Assembly: GCF_000013885.1 (NCBI RefSeq)
Contig: NC_007964.1
Coordinates: 3,954,001-4,018,000, forward strand
Reading direction: 5' to 3'
From: Nitrobacter hamburgensis X14
Lineage (GTDB): Bacteria; Pseudomonadota; Alphaproteobacteria; Rhizobiales; Xanthobacteraceae
Length of the DNA: 64,000 nt
Below are positions 37,149 to 46,115 of the stretch, piece after piece. The position numbers were made by a program, and so were the translations under genes. The notes under the pieces are model-generated. The model was not told the DNA's origin, made no database searches, and worked only from the letters and a program-made list of their open reading frames with translations. Position 1 is the stretch's first letter, and every line of letters begins with the position of its first letter.

Positions 37149-37937
37149 TCACGCCGGCTTCTTCGGCACGGGTACCGGACCGACATCGCGGCCTAGCCAC
37201 CGCTGCCGCATCCGATAGCCGGGCCAGGCGAACCGCGTCAACGCGGCATCGATCTCCGCATCGCTCTTCCGCGTCGATGGCCAGCGGTAGATGTAGCCAT
37301 GAACCAGCCAGATCACCAGAAACGCGACGATTGCGGCCGCCGCCACGTCGGTGAAGAAGTGACCGCCGAACGCCATCCGCAGCACACTGGTGACCGCGCC
37401 GAACGTGATCGCGCCCGCATAGGCCAGCGGCCGCCACGCGGGCGGCGTCAGCGCGGCCGGCGCCAGGGTCCAGAACGCGGTGGCGCCCTCGCCGGAGAAG
37501 AAGGAACAATTCCGGCCGCATTCGCCGCGCGGATCCCACCACGGCATGAATTTCCATGGGCCGTCGAATTCCGTCACCATCACGGGCCGCGGCCGGGCCC
37601 AGAAGCTCTTGAACGTCAGGTTGGTCAGGACCCCGGCGCTGAGCAGCATGGTGATGAGCAGAAACGCGACGGTCCGGCCCGACATCATCAGCGGGCGATC
37701 CGGGCGAAACATCTTCACAATCAGCGCGACGATCGCAGGGACCGCGAACGCCCATGCCACCCACATCGCGGCATTGCGCGCAAACGAAGCCAGCGCGTCC
37801 GATTTGAGCGGAAAGGTTTTCGTCGCGGGATCGTAGAACAGCGCCGCGAGGCGCAAATCGTATTCGGGGCGAATCCCGAACACGATTCCGATCACGAGCA
37901 CAAGTCCGAGCGCGATGACTAATCCGGTCCGGTTCAT
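37149..37937 (-). CDS. PAP2-family membrane phosphatase
   Basis: A 262-residue membrane protein, probably six helices. The three phosphatase motifs are recognisable though variant: KSFWARPRP (motif 1), SGEGATAF (motif 2, where PSGH is usual) and RMAFGGHFFTDV (motif 3). Such enzymes dephosphorylate lipid phosphates such as undecaprenyl diphosphate. Motif 2 lacks the usual histidine at its last position, having E-G-A instead, so activity is not assured. Confidence 0.82.
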   Translation of the reverse strand: MNRTGLVIALGLVLVIGIVFGIRPEYDLRLAALFYDPATKTFPLKSDALASFARNAAMWVAWAFAVPAIVALIVKMFRPDRPLMMSGRTVAFLLITMLLSAGVLTNLTFKSFWARPRPVMVTEFDGPWKFMPWWDPRGECGRNCSFFSGEGATAFWTLAPAALTPPAWRPLAYAGAITFGAVTSVLRMAFGGHFFTDVAAAAIVAFLVIWLVHGYIYRWPSTRKSDAEIDAALTRFAWPGYRMRQRWLGRDVGPVPVPKKPA

Positions 37938-37985
37938 GACGCGCGGTTTAGCCGACGACGACCGCCATGAAAAGGCCGTGCATCT

Positions 37986-38462
37986 TCAAGTCCGTGCCGG
38001 CGGATCGGGGGGCCGCGGGTCGCGTGGACGCTCACGCCACGCCCCGGCATTGCGCCCGGCGATCAGCCAATAGGTGAAGCCCGCGACGACCCCGGCGCCG
38101 GTCATGATTTCGAGGTGGCGGCGCACGATGCCTTCGAAATGCATGGTCGCCGGGTCGAACGGGATCAGGCCGAGATAGCAGGCGGCGCCGCAAATCGCGC
38201 CGCCTGCAGCGTAAGCCAGCAAGCCGCGGATATAAAAAGCTTCGGTGACGAGGACCACGATCATCGCCGGTAGCAGCGCAAAGCCGCTGACGAAGATGAA
38301 GCCGAATCCGAGCACGATGTTGAGCGTATCGGGATCGGGCGGTTCGATTCCGAGATCGCTGAATTCGGGATACAGCAACGCGATGACAACGACCATCCCG
38401 GCGACGAAGCAGGCGGCTAGGAGTCCGAACACGATCGCGAACAGCCGGCCGATCAGCGCCAT
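37986..38462 (-). CDS. Hypothetical four-helix membrane protein
   Basis: A 158-residue protein with four predicted helices (IVFGLLAACFVAGMVVVIALL, FGFIFVSGFALLPAMIVVL, LAYAAGGAICGAACYLGLIPF, TGAGVVAGFTYWLIAGR) and a Pro/Arg-rich cytoplasmic tail. The frame and start (MALIGRLFAIVFG) are good; I do not recognise the family by name, though small proteins of this type are common in this order. Confidence 0.7.
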   Translation of the reverse strand: MALIGRLFAIVFGLLAACFVAGMVVVIALLYPEFSDLGIEPPDPDTLNIVLGFGFIFVSGFALLPAMIVVLVTEAFYIRGLLAYAAGGAICGAACYLGLIPFDPATMHFEGIVRRHLEIMTGAGVVAGFTYWLIAGRNAGAWRERPRDPRPPDPPART

Positions 38463-38484
38463 GAGAGACTCAATCGATCCTTGG

Positions 38485-38529
38485 GCATGATCTTATCCGA
38501 AAACCGGTTCCCACTTTTCGGGATCATGC
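38485..38529. repeat. 45-bp intergenic palindrome, copy 1
   Basis: GCATGATC…GATCATGC inverted repeat with CCGAAAA and TTTTCGG internal arms. It is 43 of 45 identical, in reverse orientation, to the copy at 61486-61530. It ends one base before the rlmN stop. Confidence 0.85.
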
Positions 38530-38530
38530 C

Positions 38531-39802
38531 TCAATCCGTCATCGCCATGGCGCGAAGCGCCTGACGCTCGCGAGCCGACAGCTTTTCGGTTTCGGACTTG
38601 AGCTGGCCGCAGGCGGCCAGAATATCGCGGCCGCGCGGCGTGCGCACCGGCGAGGAGTAGCCGGCGTTGAAAACGTATTCGGAAAATTTCTCGATCTGCT
38701 CCCAGTCGGAGCATTCATAGCGCGTACCCGGCCACGGATTGAACGGGATCAGATTGATTTTTGCGTGGATGCCCTTGAGCAGCTTCACCAGGAGCTTGGC
38801 GTCGTCGAGCGAATCGTTGACGCCCTTCAGCATCACATATTCGAACGTGATCCGTTTGGCGTTGGAGGCTGCGGGATAATCGCGGCACGCCTGCATCAGT
38901 TCGGCGATCGGATATTTGCGGTTCAGCGGCACCAGCTCGTTGCGCAACTCGTCGCGCACCGCATGCAGCGAGATCGCCAGCATGACACCAATCTCCTCGC
39001 CGGTGCGGACGATGTTCGGCACCACGCCGGACGTCGACAGCGTGATGCGGCGCTTCGAGATGCCGATGCCTTCGTTGTCGGCGACGATCAAAAGCGCGTC
39101 GCGAACCGCGTCGAAATTGTAGAGCGGCTCGCCCATCCCCATCATCACGATATTGGTGACGAGGCGATTGCCATGGGGCGTCTCGCGGTCGGCCCAGTCG
39201 TTCAGCCGGTCGCGCGCCACCATGATCTGGCCGACGATCTCGCCGGCCGTGAGATTGCGCACCAGGCGCTGAGTGCCGGTGTGGCAGAAGGAACAGTTCA
39301 GCGTGCAGCCGACCTGCGAGGAGACGCACAGCGTGCCGCGATCGGTTTCGGGAATGTAGACGCACTCGACTTCATGCGGCTTTTCGAGAGTGTTGCCGCT
39401 CGGCAGCCGCAACAGCCATTTGCGTGTTCCGTCGTTGGAAATCTGTTCGGCAACCACTTCGGGCCGATCGACCGTGACGTGCTTCTCAAGCTCGGCGCGC
39501 ATGTCCTTCGAGACATTGGTCATCTCGCCGACCGTCTTCGCACCGCGGACATACATCCAGTGCCAGAGTTGCTGCACCCGCATCCTGCGCTGCGCCGGCG
39601 CCACCCCGATGGCGGCGAGACGCTCGGAAATTTCCGCGCGCGACAGGCCGATCAGCGACGGCTTCGCCGGCGGCACATAGGTTTCGAGCGCGACTTTTTC
39701 CAGAGGAGCATCGCCGACCGCCATTCCGCGCGCACCCGGAATGCTCGCGGCGGCGACGGCCTCAGTCGGAATAGTGCTCAAGGTGCGGGACGTTTCACTC
39801 AT
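38531..39802 (-). CDS. rlmN: 23S rRNA (A2503-C2)/tRNA methyltransferase RlmN
   Basis: A 423-residue radical-SAM enzyme methylating A2503 of 23S rRNA and A37 of some tRNAs. Radical-SAM cysteines are C166, C170 and C173 in [13 protein letters not shown]. Also [32 protein letters not shown] and the C-terminal [18 protein letters not shown] with the methyl-carrying cysteine. I take the ATG at 39802 ([10 protein letters not shown]); an in-frame ATG at 39814 with GGAAGG three bases upstream is possible. The frame beyond is Arg-rich noise. Confidence 0.94.
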
Positions 39803-39863
39803 GCCGCATGACATAAGCCTTCCGCGGCCCGCTGGAAAGCCGGCAAATGCTGCGACGTTAACG

Positions 39864-40412
39864 CTAGCGCCTGCAATCCTGCGCGACCTTGTCCAGCGCC
39901 TGGGACAGGCCCTTGAGGGAAAAGACGTCCGTGGTTCGCGTCCCCCTGGACGACATGCCCTTGACGGTCGCATCGGCGGATTTGCGCATGGCATCGATCA
40001 GCCGATCTTCCTCGGCGGCATTCTTGATCCAGATGCCGTCACCCTGGGTGTACATCTCGAAGCTCGCGCCGCCGACATCGAGTGTGGCTTCAGAGCCCGG
40101 CTTGAGCGGATAGCCGACCGTGACCGACACTTCGTTCGTTACTTTCTCCGCTGGCCGGGTCGAGACGAAGGCGTAGATCGGATCGCGCGGCCGGTTCGGC
40201 GGATTGGTTTTCGAGGACGACGGCTTGGCGAGAGCGAAGCAAACCTTCTTGCCGTTCGGCGATGCGGTATAGGCGCCCCACGCACCGAACTGCCCGAGCA
40301 GCGTCGGCTCCGAGCTGCCGGATGTCGGCGCACTGAATGCGGGAGCAAGGCCCATTCCGCCTGCAAGCAGACTTCCCACCAGAACTGTCAACAATTGCCG
40401 CATGGACATCAT
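39864..40412 (-). CDS. Invasion-associated locus B (IalB) family protein
   Basis: A 182-residue exported protein. Signal peptide ([20 protein letters not shown] … PAFSA), then an IalB-type core: [52 protein letters not shown], and [20 protein letters not shown]. Two cysteines likely form a disulfide. The role in this group is undefined. Start at 40412 because AAAGGACGAG precedes the paired ATGs; further in-frame ATGs exist upstream. Confidence 0.85.
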
Positions 40413-40551
40413 CAAATCTCGTCCTTTCATCATTGTGACTGGAAGATGGCTTGATGTGCGCGGATCACACATCATCGGGGAATAACCGGAAATGCCTGAT
40501 TTGTGAAGGCGGCCCCATCCTTGCGGCTCGCATCACGATTCGCAACCTAGT

Positions 40552-40620
40552 GGAGTGAATTTGACATTCGCTACGCACCTTGCCGCGGGTCGGTGACGCG
40601 AATGTCAAATTCAAAACTCC
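40552..40620. repeat. Inverted repeat, long palindrome 1
   Basis: GGAGTGAATTTGACATTCGC (40552-40571) pairs with GCGAATGTCAAATTCAAAACTCC (40598-40620), with a three-base bulge, around a 26-base GC-rich loop. Confidence 0.75.
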
Positions 40621-40639
40621 GCCAGCACTTATATTCGCT

Positions 40640-40712
40640 AGTGGTCTTTCGATTCTTAACATTGGCAGGAACGCCTGCCGCAGCAGGATGCAAATGTTAG
40701 AATCGGACCACT
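40640..40712. repeat. Inverted repeat, long palindrome 2
   Basis: AGTGGTCTTTCGATTCTTAA (through 40663) pairs with AATGTTAGAATCGGACCACT-type sequence at 40692-40712, with two small bulges. The loop holds its own hairpin GGCAGG/CCTGCC. It starts 20 bases after palindrome 1. Confidence 0.7.
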
Positions 40713-40900
40713 CCGACGGCATCGACCAAAATATTACGCGCGTCCGAGACAGCTACGCCTGCGCCGAAGCCGCGGTCCGCGAGTTGCGGAGGTCGCCGGC
40801 GTAATAGCAAAGTGTGGACGGCATAACCGGTCCGAAAGCCGGCGATGGCGTCATGCGGCCATGACGGCGCGTCGATGACCCGCATGTTGCTTTAAGGCAC

Positions 40901-41293
40901 TCACGCCACTTCGTTCTCTATTCCGCGCTTCAACGCCGTGCGCGCAGCCTCGCGATGCTCCGCCGTGATGTGGGCAGCTACGATCCTGATTGCGGTTGCA
41001 AGCACGGCGGCATCGTCGGTGAAACCGAGCACCGGCAACATGTCGGGAACAAAGTCGAACGGCAGGATGAAATAGGCGATGGCGCCGAGCAGCGACGCCT
41101 GCACATGGCGCGGCGTCTGCTTGTCGAAGGCGCAGTAGTAGGCGGCCAACAGGTCTTCGGCGAACGGCACGTTGGCGACGACGCGCTTCAGCTTGCTCCA
41201 GAACCGCCGGCGCACGCTGTCGCGGTCCCGCGCCAGCCGGTCGGCCGGCTCGAATCCCACACTGTGTTCGGAGGCCATATGGTCGGAGGCCAT
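40901..41293 (-). CDS. YkvA/DUF1232-family membrane protein
   Basis: A 130-residue protein with the DUF1232 core ASLLGAIAYFILPFDFVPDMLPVLGFTDDAAVL, including the short helix-turn region that gives the family its name. The N-terminal half is charged (RRRFWSKLKRVVANVPF). Start at 41293 has AGGGA about eight bases upstream. Function in the family is unknown. Confidence 0.82.
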   Translation of the reverse strand: MASDHMASEHSVGFEPADRLARDRDSVRRRFWSKLKRVVANVPFAEDLLAAYYCAFDKQTPRHVQASLLGAIAYFILPFDFVPDMLPVLGFTDDAAVLATAIRIVAAHITAEHREAARTALKRGIENEVA

Positions 41294-41396
41294 TGTCAGG
41301 GTCCCTGAAATGTCATGGCGGCGGATCATCGACGTCGCCGCTCCCCTACCCACGTGGGAACTCTGTTTCCCCGCTGCAAGGCCGGCATCGGCCCGT

Positions 41397-41702
41397 TCAG
41401 GCCACGCCGAACTGCCTTGCGATCGCGTTCATCGCCTCCGCGAGCCTGATATCACGCTCGGTCACGCCGCCGGCGTCGTGGGTCGCGAGCACAACCTCTA
41501 CCGTTTTATAGACATTGCGCCATTCCGGATGGTGATCGTTCTTTTCGGCGACCAGCGCGACGCGCGCCATGAAGCCAAAAGCCTCGTTGAAATCCCGGAA
41601 CGTGAAGACGCGCGCGATGGCCTCGCGGCCCGCGACCTCCGACCAACCCGACAACGCCTTGACCGCTGCTTTTCGTGCGTCCTCCGACAGTCGCTCCGCC
41701 AT
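41397..41702 (-). CDS. phhB: Pterin-4a-carbinolamine dehydratase
   Basis: A 101-residue enzyme that dehydrates 4a-hydroxytetrahydrobiopterin, used with phenylalanine hydroxylase. Signature NDHHPEWRNVYKTVEVVLATHDAGG, with H57 and H58 as expected active-site histidines, and the C-terminal ERDIRLAEAMNAIA. The start at 41702 follows AAAGGAG. No phhA is visible in the window. Confidence 0.9.
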   Translation of the reverse strand: MAERLSEDARKAAVKALSGWSEVAGREAIARVFTFRDFNEAFGFMARVALVAEKNDHHPEWRNVYKTVEVVLATHDAGGVTERDIRLAEAMNAIARQFGVA

Positions 41703-42128
41703 ATTCGTCTCCTTTATCGATCGGGATCTAGTGTTGGAGATTTGACGCATTTTTTCAGATACAGGGAACTGCCATGCTCAAAAAATCTCTATAAAATATT
41801 GATTTTGGACAGGATCGGGGATATAAAGAAGCATCTAGCATGTATCTTATGGAAGGAGCCTGTGACGAGTCCTGCCGCCCGGAATCCTGCCGCGGACACC
41901 ACCGCAAGGCACCGATCCGGCCCCTGTCTTGTCGATCCCTGGTCCGGGCTGTACCCTGCGTTGTCGTGGCGGTATGGACGACATGATCTTCCTTGCTACG
42001 GAGCTTGATCTTCCCAGCCAAGGAGCTTGTTAATACATACGAGAATGGTATTCGCGGGATCGTCGATGCGTTTGCGCCAGGGTTCGCGCCGATCCAGCTC
42101 CTGTTCCTGCCCTCGCGGAGTCTTCGAG
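41703..42128. other. Divergent intergenic region upstream of fdxA
   Basis: About 425 bases. The first half is AT-rich (41740-41850, with AAAATCTCTATAAAATATTG) and probably carries promoters for phhB and fdxA. The second half has fragments of open frame in several phases without identifiable product. Confidence 0.35.
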
Positions 42129-42467
42129 ATGACTTTCGTTGTCACCGAAAATTGTATCAAGTGCAAATACATGGATTGTGTGGAGGTATGTCCCGTCGAC
42201 TGCTTCTACGAGGGCGACAATATGCTCGTCATCAATCCCGATGAGTGCATCGACTGCGGCGTCTGCGAACCGGAATGTCCGGCCGAGGCGATCTTTGCCG
42301 ACTCCGAGCCGGGCCTGGAAAACTGGCTCAAGCTGAACGCCGAATATGCTGCGGTTTGGCCGAACATTACCATCAAGCGTGATGCTCCCGCCGACGCGAA
42401 AGCTTTCGACGGCGTTGCCGACAAGCTGGAGCAATATTTCTCGGCAAATCCCGGGACAGGCGACTGA
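42129..42467 (+). CDS. fdxA: Seven-iron ferredoxin FdxA
   Basis: A 112-residue ferredoxin carrying [3Fe-4S] and [4Fe-4S] clusters. Cysteine layout C9, C17, C21, C40, C43, C46, C50 in TENCIKCKYMDCVEVCPVDC and DECIDCGVCEPECP matches the 7Fe group. The rest (NWLKLNAEYAAVWPNI) is typical of alphaproteobacterial FdxA. Start at 42129 fits the family N-terminus MTFVVTENC. Confidence 0.95.
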   Translation: MTFVVTENCIKCKYMDCVEVCPVDCFYEGDNMLVINPDECIDCGVCEPECPAEAIFADSEPGLENWLKLNAEYAAVWPNITIKRDAPADAKAFDGVADKLEQYFSANPGTGD

Positions 42468-42515
42468 GGGAACGCACGCCGCGCCCTCAGCCAGAGCGCT
42501 ATCAGCGAAGGACCC

Positions 42516-42890
42516 ATGACGCGGCTTGCGGCCAAAAACGTCAACCTGAAGCGAGCCTATGAGCCTCCCGCGGCAGACGACGGCACGCGGATACTGGTTG
42601 ACCGTCTATGGCCCCGGGGCCTTCGCAAGGCGGACGCCGCTATCGATCAGTGGATGAAAGACATCGCCCCCAGCACCGGCCTGCGCAAGTGGTTCGGGCA
42701 TGATCCCGCCCGCTGGCAGGAGTTTCGACAGCGATACACAGATGAGATCCACGGGCACCCGGAACAGCTAGACGAACTGCGCAGCCGCGCCCGGTCGGGC
42801 CGAATAACGCTCGTCTTCTCGGCCCATGATGAAGCACACAACGATGCGGTCGTCTTGAGAGATGTCCTTCTGGGTCGAATCGGCGTGTGA
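42516..42890 (+). CDS. DUF488 family protein (YeaO type)
   Basis: A 124-residue protein of the DUF488/YeaO family: VNLKRAYEPPAADDGTRILVDRLWPRGLRK, IAPSTGLRKWFGHDP, FRQRYTDEI and ITLVFSAHDEAHNDAVVL. Role unknown; family members are small cytoplasmic proteins sometimes near redox or stress genes. It lies 48 bases after fdxA and may be co-transcribed. Confidence 0.85.
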   Translation: MTRLAAKNVNLKRAYEPPAADDGTRILVDRLWPRGLRKADAAIDQWMKDIAPSTGLRKWFGHDPARWQEFRQRYTDEIHGHPEQLDELRSRARSGRITLVFSAHDEAHNDAVVLRDVLLGRIGV

Positions 42891-42981
42891 TCTCCCCCTT
42901 CCGCCTCTACCTCGTCGGGATCAGGTCGACGTTCGCTACCCGGCCGCGCGTTCGCAGCACGAGTGACCGCGCCAGCACGGG

Positions 42982-43077
42982 GAGATCAAGACCATCGTTT
43001 GGGCCGCCGGCTATCGTCCTGATTACTCGTGGCTCGAGTTGCCGGTGCTGGATCGCAAAGGCGCGATCCACCACGCG
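42982..43077 (+). pseudogene. Remnant of a flavin-dependent monooxygenase (CzcO/FMO-like)
   Basis: The plus frame reads EIKTIVWAAGYRPDYSWLEL followed by PVLDRKGAIHHAL, matching the ATGYRPDYSWL-PVLDxxG region near the end of CzcO-like FAD/NAD(P) oxidoreductases. A stop lies just before it in the same frame, and it runs directly into the end of htpG on the other strand. So only about 30 codons survive. Confidence 0.6.
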
Positions 43078-44994
43078 CTACGCCGTCGAGCCGCGCAGTC
43101 CCCGCTCGACGATGCGGGCAAGACGCCTGGAAAACTCAAGCGCGTCGCTGGGGCGATCGCCATCGAGAACACGCGCGTCATCGAGCAGCATTCGTGCCGT
43201 GTCCTCCTTGAACGCGCGATCGCCATCCCCGAGCGCCGCCAGCGAAGCGATCAGCGGATGCCTCGGGTTCACCTCGAGAACCGGCTTGGATGCGCCGGTC
43301 AACTGTCCGACGCCAACGAGAATTTTTTCCAGTTGCCGATCAGGCCCCGACTCGGCCGCTATGAGGCAAACGGGGCTATCGGTGAGCCGCTCGGACGAGC
43401 GCACGTCGGACACCAGGTCCGCGAGCGTCGTCTTGAGAAAGGCGAGGAACTCGGTAACGCTCGCGCTGACCTCCTGCAGGGTTTCGGCGCTGGCGTCGAC
43501 GCGCGGGATCGCCGCCAGATCCGTATCACCCTGCGTTACGGACTTGAACGGCTTCCCCTCGAAGCTCGGCGCGGACGTGACCCAGAAGCTGTCGACCGGA
43601 TCGGACAGCAGCAGGACCTCCACGCCGCGGGCACGGAAACCCTCCAGATGGGGCGAGGCTTCGAGACGCGCGGCGTCCTGCCCGGCGAGATAGTAGATCG
43701 AGGTCTGATTGTCCTTCAGGGCGCCGACATAGTCCTTGAGGCTTCGCAACGATCCCGCCGTGGTCCTGAACCGGCAAAGCGAGAGAATGGCGTCGCGCCG
43801 GTCGGCGGCATCGTAGATGCCTTCCTTGAACATCGGGCCGAAGGCCTCCCAGACTTTTCCGTAAGCCTGCGCGTCTTTCTCGGCGAGCTTCTCGAGCTCG
43901 CTGAGGACACGGCCGGTGATACTCTTCTTGATCGCGGCCAGGATCGGGCTTTCCTGAATCATTTCGCGCGAGATATTGAGCGGAAGATCCGCCGAGTCGA
44001 CGACGCCGCGCACGAACCGCAGATAGCGGGGCAGCAGATCGGCATCGTCAGTAATAAAGACGCGTTTCACGTATAGCTTGATCGGTCCCTTGCGATCGGT
44101 CTCAAACAGATCGAAAGACCGGGTCTGCGGCACGAACAGCAGCGCCGTGAACTCCTGCCGCCCTTCGGCGCGGAAATGCACCGTCAGCGCCGGCTCATCG
44201 AAATGGCCGGCAACGCTGCGATAGAAATCAACGTATTCGGACGTGCCTATCTCGCCACGTGGCTTGGTCCACAGCGCCGCGCCATCGGCAATCTCGGTCG
44301 GGGCGGCTCCGGGCTGCTCGACAAGTACGATCGGGACTGGCACATGGCCCGATTGCTCCCTGACGATCTGTTCAAGCTTGAGCCGATCGGTATATCCCTT
44401 GGCATCTTCCGTAAGATGAAGCATCACGCGGGTGCCTCTCGCAGGAGCTTCGCTCTCATCCGCAGGCGTGACCGTGAACGTCCCCTTCCCGTCCGAAGAC
44501 CAGCGCCAGGCTTCGCCTGCGCCCGCGCGGCGCGAGATCACATCGACCTGATCCGCCACCATGAAGGCCGAGTAGAAACCGACCCCGAACTGACCGATCA
44601 CAGTCACGCCGTCGCCGGCTTCGGCGGACTTCGCCTGTTCGACCTTGGCCTGCTCGATGAAAGCCTTGGTGCCCGACCGGGCGATCGTGCCCAGCGCGTC
44701 GACCATCTCATCCCGGCTCATGCCGATGCCGTTGTCATCGACCGTCAGTTGCCGGCGTTCCGCATCGATGGTTATGGCAATCTGCGGCCTGGCATCGTCC
44801 GCCAGCAATGCGGGATCGCTGATCGCGTCATAACGCAGCCGCTCGCAGGCATCGGCTGCGTTCGAAATCAGCTCCCGCAAAAACACGTCCTTATCGGAAT
44901 AGACCGAGTGCACCATCATCTGGAGCAGCTTGGCGACATCCGCTTCAAACACCCGGCTTTCGGCCGCGCCGTCACTGTCGATTGTCGAGGTCAT
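43078..44994 (-). CDS. htpG: Molecular chaperone HtpG (Hsp90)
   Basis: A 638-residue cytoplasmic ATP-dependent chaperone. N-terminal ATP-lid motifs: FLRELISNAADACERLRYDAI, LTVDDNGIGMSRDEMVDALGTIARSGT, IGQFGVGFYSAFMVAD. Middle domain YVKRVFITDDADLLPRYLRFVRGVVDSADLPLNISRE is typical. I start at 44994 (MTSTIDSD) with AAGG upstream; two upstream ATGs at 45015 and 45024 are alternatives. Confidence 0.94.
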   Translation of the reverse strand: MTSTIDSDGAAESRVFEADVAKLLQMMVHSVYSDKDVFLRELISNAADACERLRYDAISDPALLADDARPQIAITIDAERRQLTVDDNGIGMSRDEMVDALGTIARSGTKAFIEQAKVEQAKSAEAGDGVTVIGQFGVGFYSAFMVADQVDVISRRAGAGEAWRWSSDGKGTFTVTPADESEAPARGTRVMLHLTEDAKGYTDRLKLEQIVREQSGHVPVPIVLVEQPGAAPTEIADGAALWTKPRGEIGTSEYVDFYRSVAGHFDEPALTVHFRAEGRQEFTALLFVPQTRSFDLFETDRKGPIKLYVKRVFITDDADLLPRYLRFVRGVVDSADLPLNISREMIQESPILAAIKKSITGRVLSELEKLAEKDAQAYGKVWEAFGPMFKEGIYDAADRRDAILSLCRFRTTAGSLRSLKDYVGALKDNQTSIYYLAGQDAARLEASPHLEGFRARGVEVLLLSDPVDSFWVTSAPSFEGKPFKSVTQGDTDLAAIPRVDASAETLQEVSASVTEFLAFLKTTLADLVSDVRSSERLTDSPVCLIAAESGPDRQLEKILVGVGQLTGASKPVLEVNPRHPLIASLAALGDGDRAFKEDTARMLLDDARVLDGDRPSDALEFSRRLARIVERGLRGSTA

Positions 44995-45463
44995 AGTCGC
45001 ATTACCCTTGATCATTTGGCGCAAGACTCAGCATCAGGTGATATAGAAAATAAGCGACCGGCATGCCAGTGCGCCGACCGCGCCTCCCGCCTCTCGGTCC
45101 GCCAGCCAAACGCAGGGGCGTGAACCCGATCCGACCACTCTCGCCGATCGTGAAGAACTCCTGTCGACAGCAGCATCAACGCCACACGAGCGGCAGACAC
45201 AATGGTCAGGAGCAACCGCTCCGCGTTCTTATGCCGCATCTATCGTATCGCCGTGCCCGCAGGCAACGGTCCGTCTGGGAACTCATACGCCGTCAGCAGC
45301 AGAACAGCACGGGGTCAGTTTAGAGCGAACCTAATCTCGTCCTGTAGTAAAGCGAGGTCGGCTTCGGTAAACAATTGGCGCTGATCTGACGGGCATTCAC
45401 ACCTCCTCGATTTGTAAGATCTGGCAACAGCGGCGGGACGAATGGACAATTCCGGATTGGTTA
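44995..45463. other. Divergent intergenic region (htpG / PepSY locus)
   Basis: About 470 bases. Should contain the htpG promoter (TTTTCTATATC on minus near 45035-45045 resembles a heat-shock -10 but I find no clear partner) and the promoter of the iron/flavin locus. The only other element is a small minus-strand ORF with a strong ribosome-binding site. Confidence 0.35.
45331..45396 (-). CDS. Possible 21-codon small ORF upstream of htpG
   Basis: ATG at 45396 on minus lies five bases after a perfect GGAGG; it reads MPVRSAPIVYRSRPRFTTGR and then D and a stop. It is arginine-rich with no known relative. The overlapping frame also gives DQRQLFTEADLALLQDEIRF without a start codon, so the frame choice is uncertain. 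It could be a leader peptide or chance. Confidence 0.2.
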   Translation of the reverse strand: MPVRSAPIVYRSRPRFTTGRD

Positions 45464-46105
45464 ATGGTCGACGGCGATGAACTCTGGCAGCGAAAGAAGC
45501 GTCGCGCTTTCGTTATCAACCAGCTTTATCAATGGCACTGGATCACCTCCGGGCTCTGCCTGATCGGCATGTTGTTGTTCGCCGTCACCGGAATCACGCT
45601 GAACAATTCCGGGAAAATCGAAGCCAAGCCGACGGTCGTGATGCGCGAGGGGCAATTGCCACAGGCGCTGATCGCCGACCTCAAGCCTGAGCCCGGCGCA
45701 GCCAAGGCGGCTTTGTCGCCGGGCATCACCGGGTGGCTGCAACGCGAGATCGGCGCCGATACCGCCGACCGCGACACCGAATGGTCGGATCAGGAGGTCT
45801 ATGTGGCCCTGCCCCGGCCCGGCGGCGACGCATGGCTCAGCATCCAGCGCGACAGCGGCGCGGTGTCCTATGAAGTCACGGACCGCGGCTGGATCGCCTA
45901 TCTCAACGATCTCCATAAGGGCCGTCATGCCGGCAAGGCGTGGAGCTGGTTCCTCGACGTGTTCGCGGCCGCTGCGATCATCTTCTGTGTCACCGGCCTG
46001 CTGCTTCTGCAGCTTCATTCCAAGCGGCGCCCGGCCACATGGCCCGTCGTCGGCATGGGGCTGGTTATCCCGATGCTGCTCGCTGTTCTCCTCATTCATA
46101 GCTAG
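45464..46105 (+). CDS. PepSY-associated transmembrane protein
   Basis: A 213-residue membrane protein of the PepSY_TM type. Helix 1 WITSGLCLIGMLLFAVTGIT is followed by a periplasmic part of about 110 residues (SGAVSYEVTDRGWIAYLNDLHKGRHAG) and two more helices (FLDVFAAAAIIFCVTGLLLL, VVGMGLVIPMLLAVLLIHS). NDLHKGRHAGKAWSW holds two conserved histidines likely to bind heme. In known clusters such proteins move electrons across the inner membrane for iron reduction. First gene of the iron/flavin operon; ten bases before the next. Confidence 0.85.
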   Translation: MVDGDELWQRKKRRAFVINQLYQWHWITSGLCLIGMLLFAVTGITLNNSGKIEAKPTVVMREGQLPQALIADLKPEPGAAKAALSPGITGWLQREIGADTADRDTEWSDQEVYVALPRPGGDAWLSIQRDSGAVSYEVTDRGWIAYLNDLHKGRHAGKAWSWFLDVFAAAAIIFCVTGLLLLQLHSKRRPATWPVVGMGLVIPMLLAVLLIHS

Positions 46106-46115
46106 AAGGTCAACA

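Larger units (their letters stand above)
40413..40900. other. Intergenic region with two large palindromes
   Basis: About 490 bases between the IalB gene and the YkvA-like gene, both on minus. Contents are mainly the two inverted repeats listed below; I see no gene. Confidence 0.4.
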
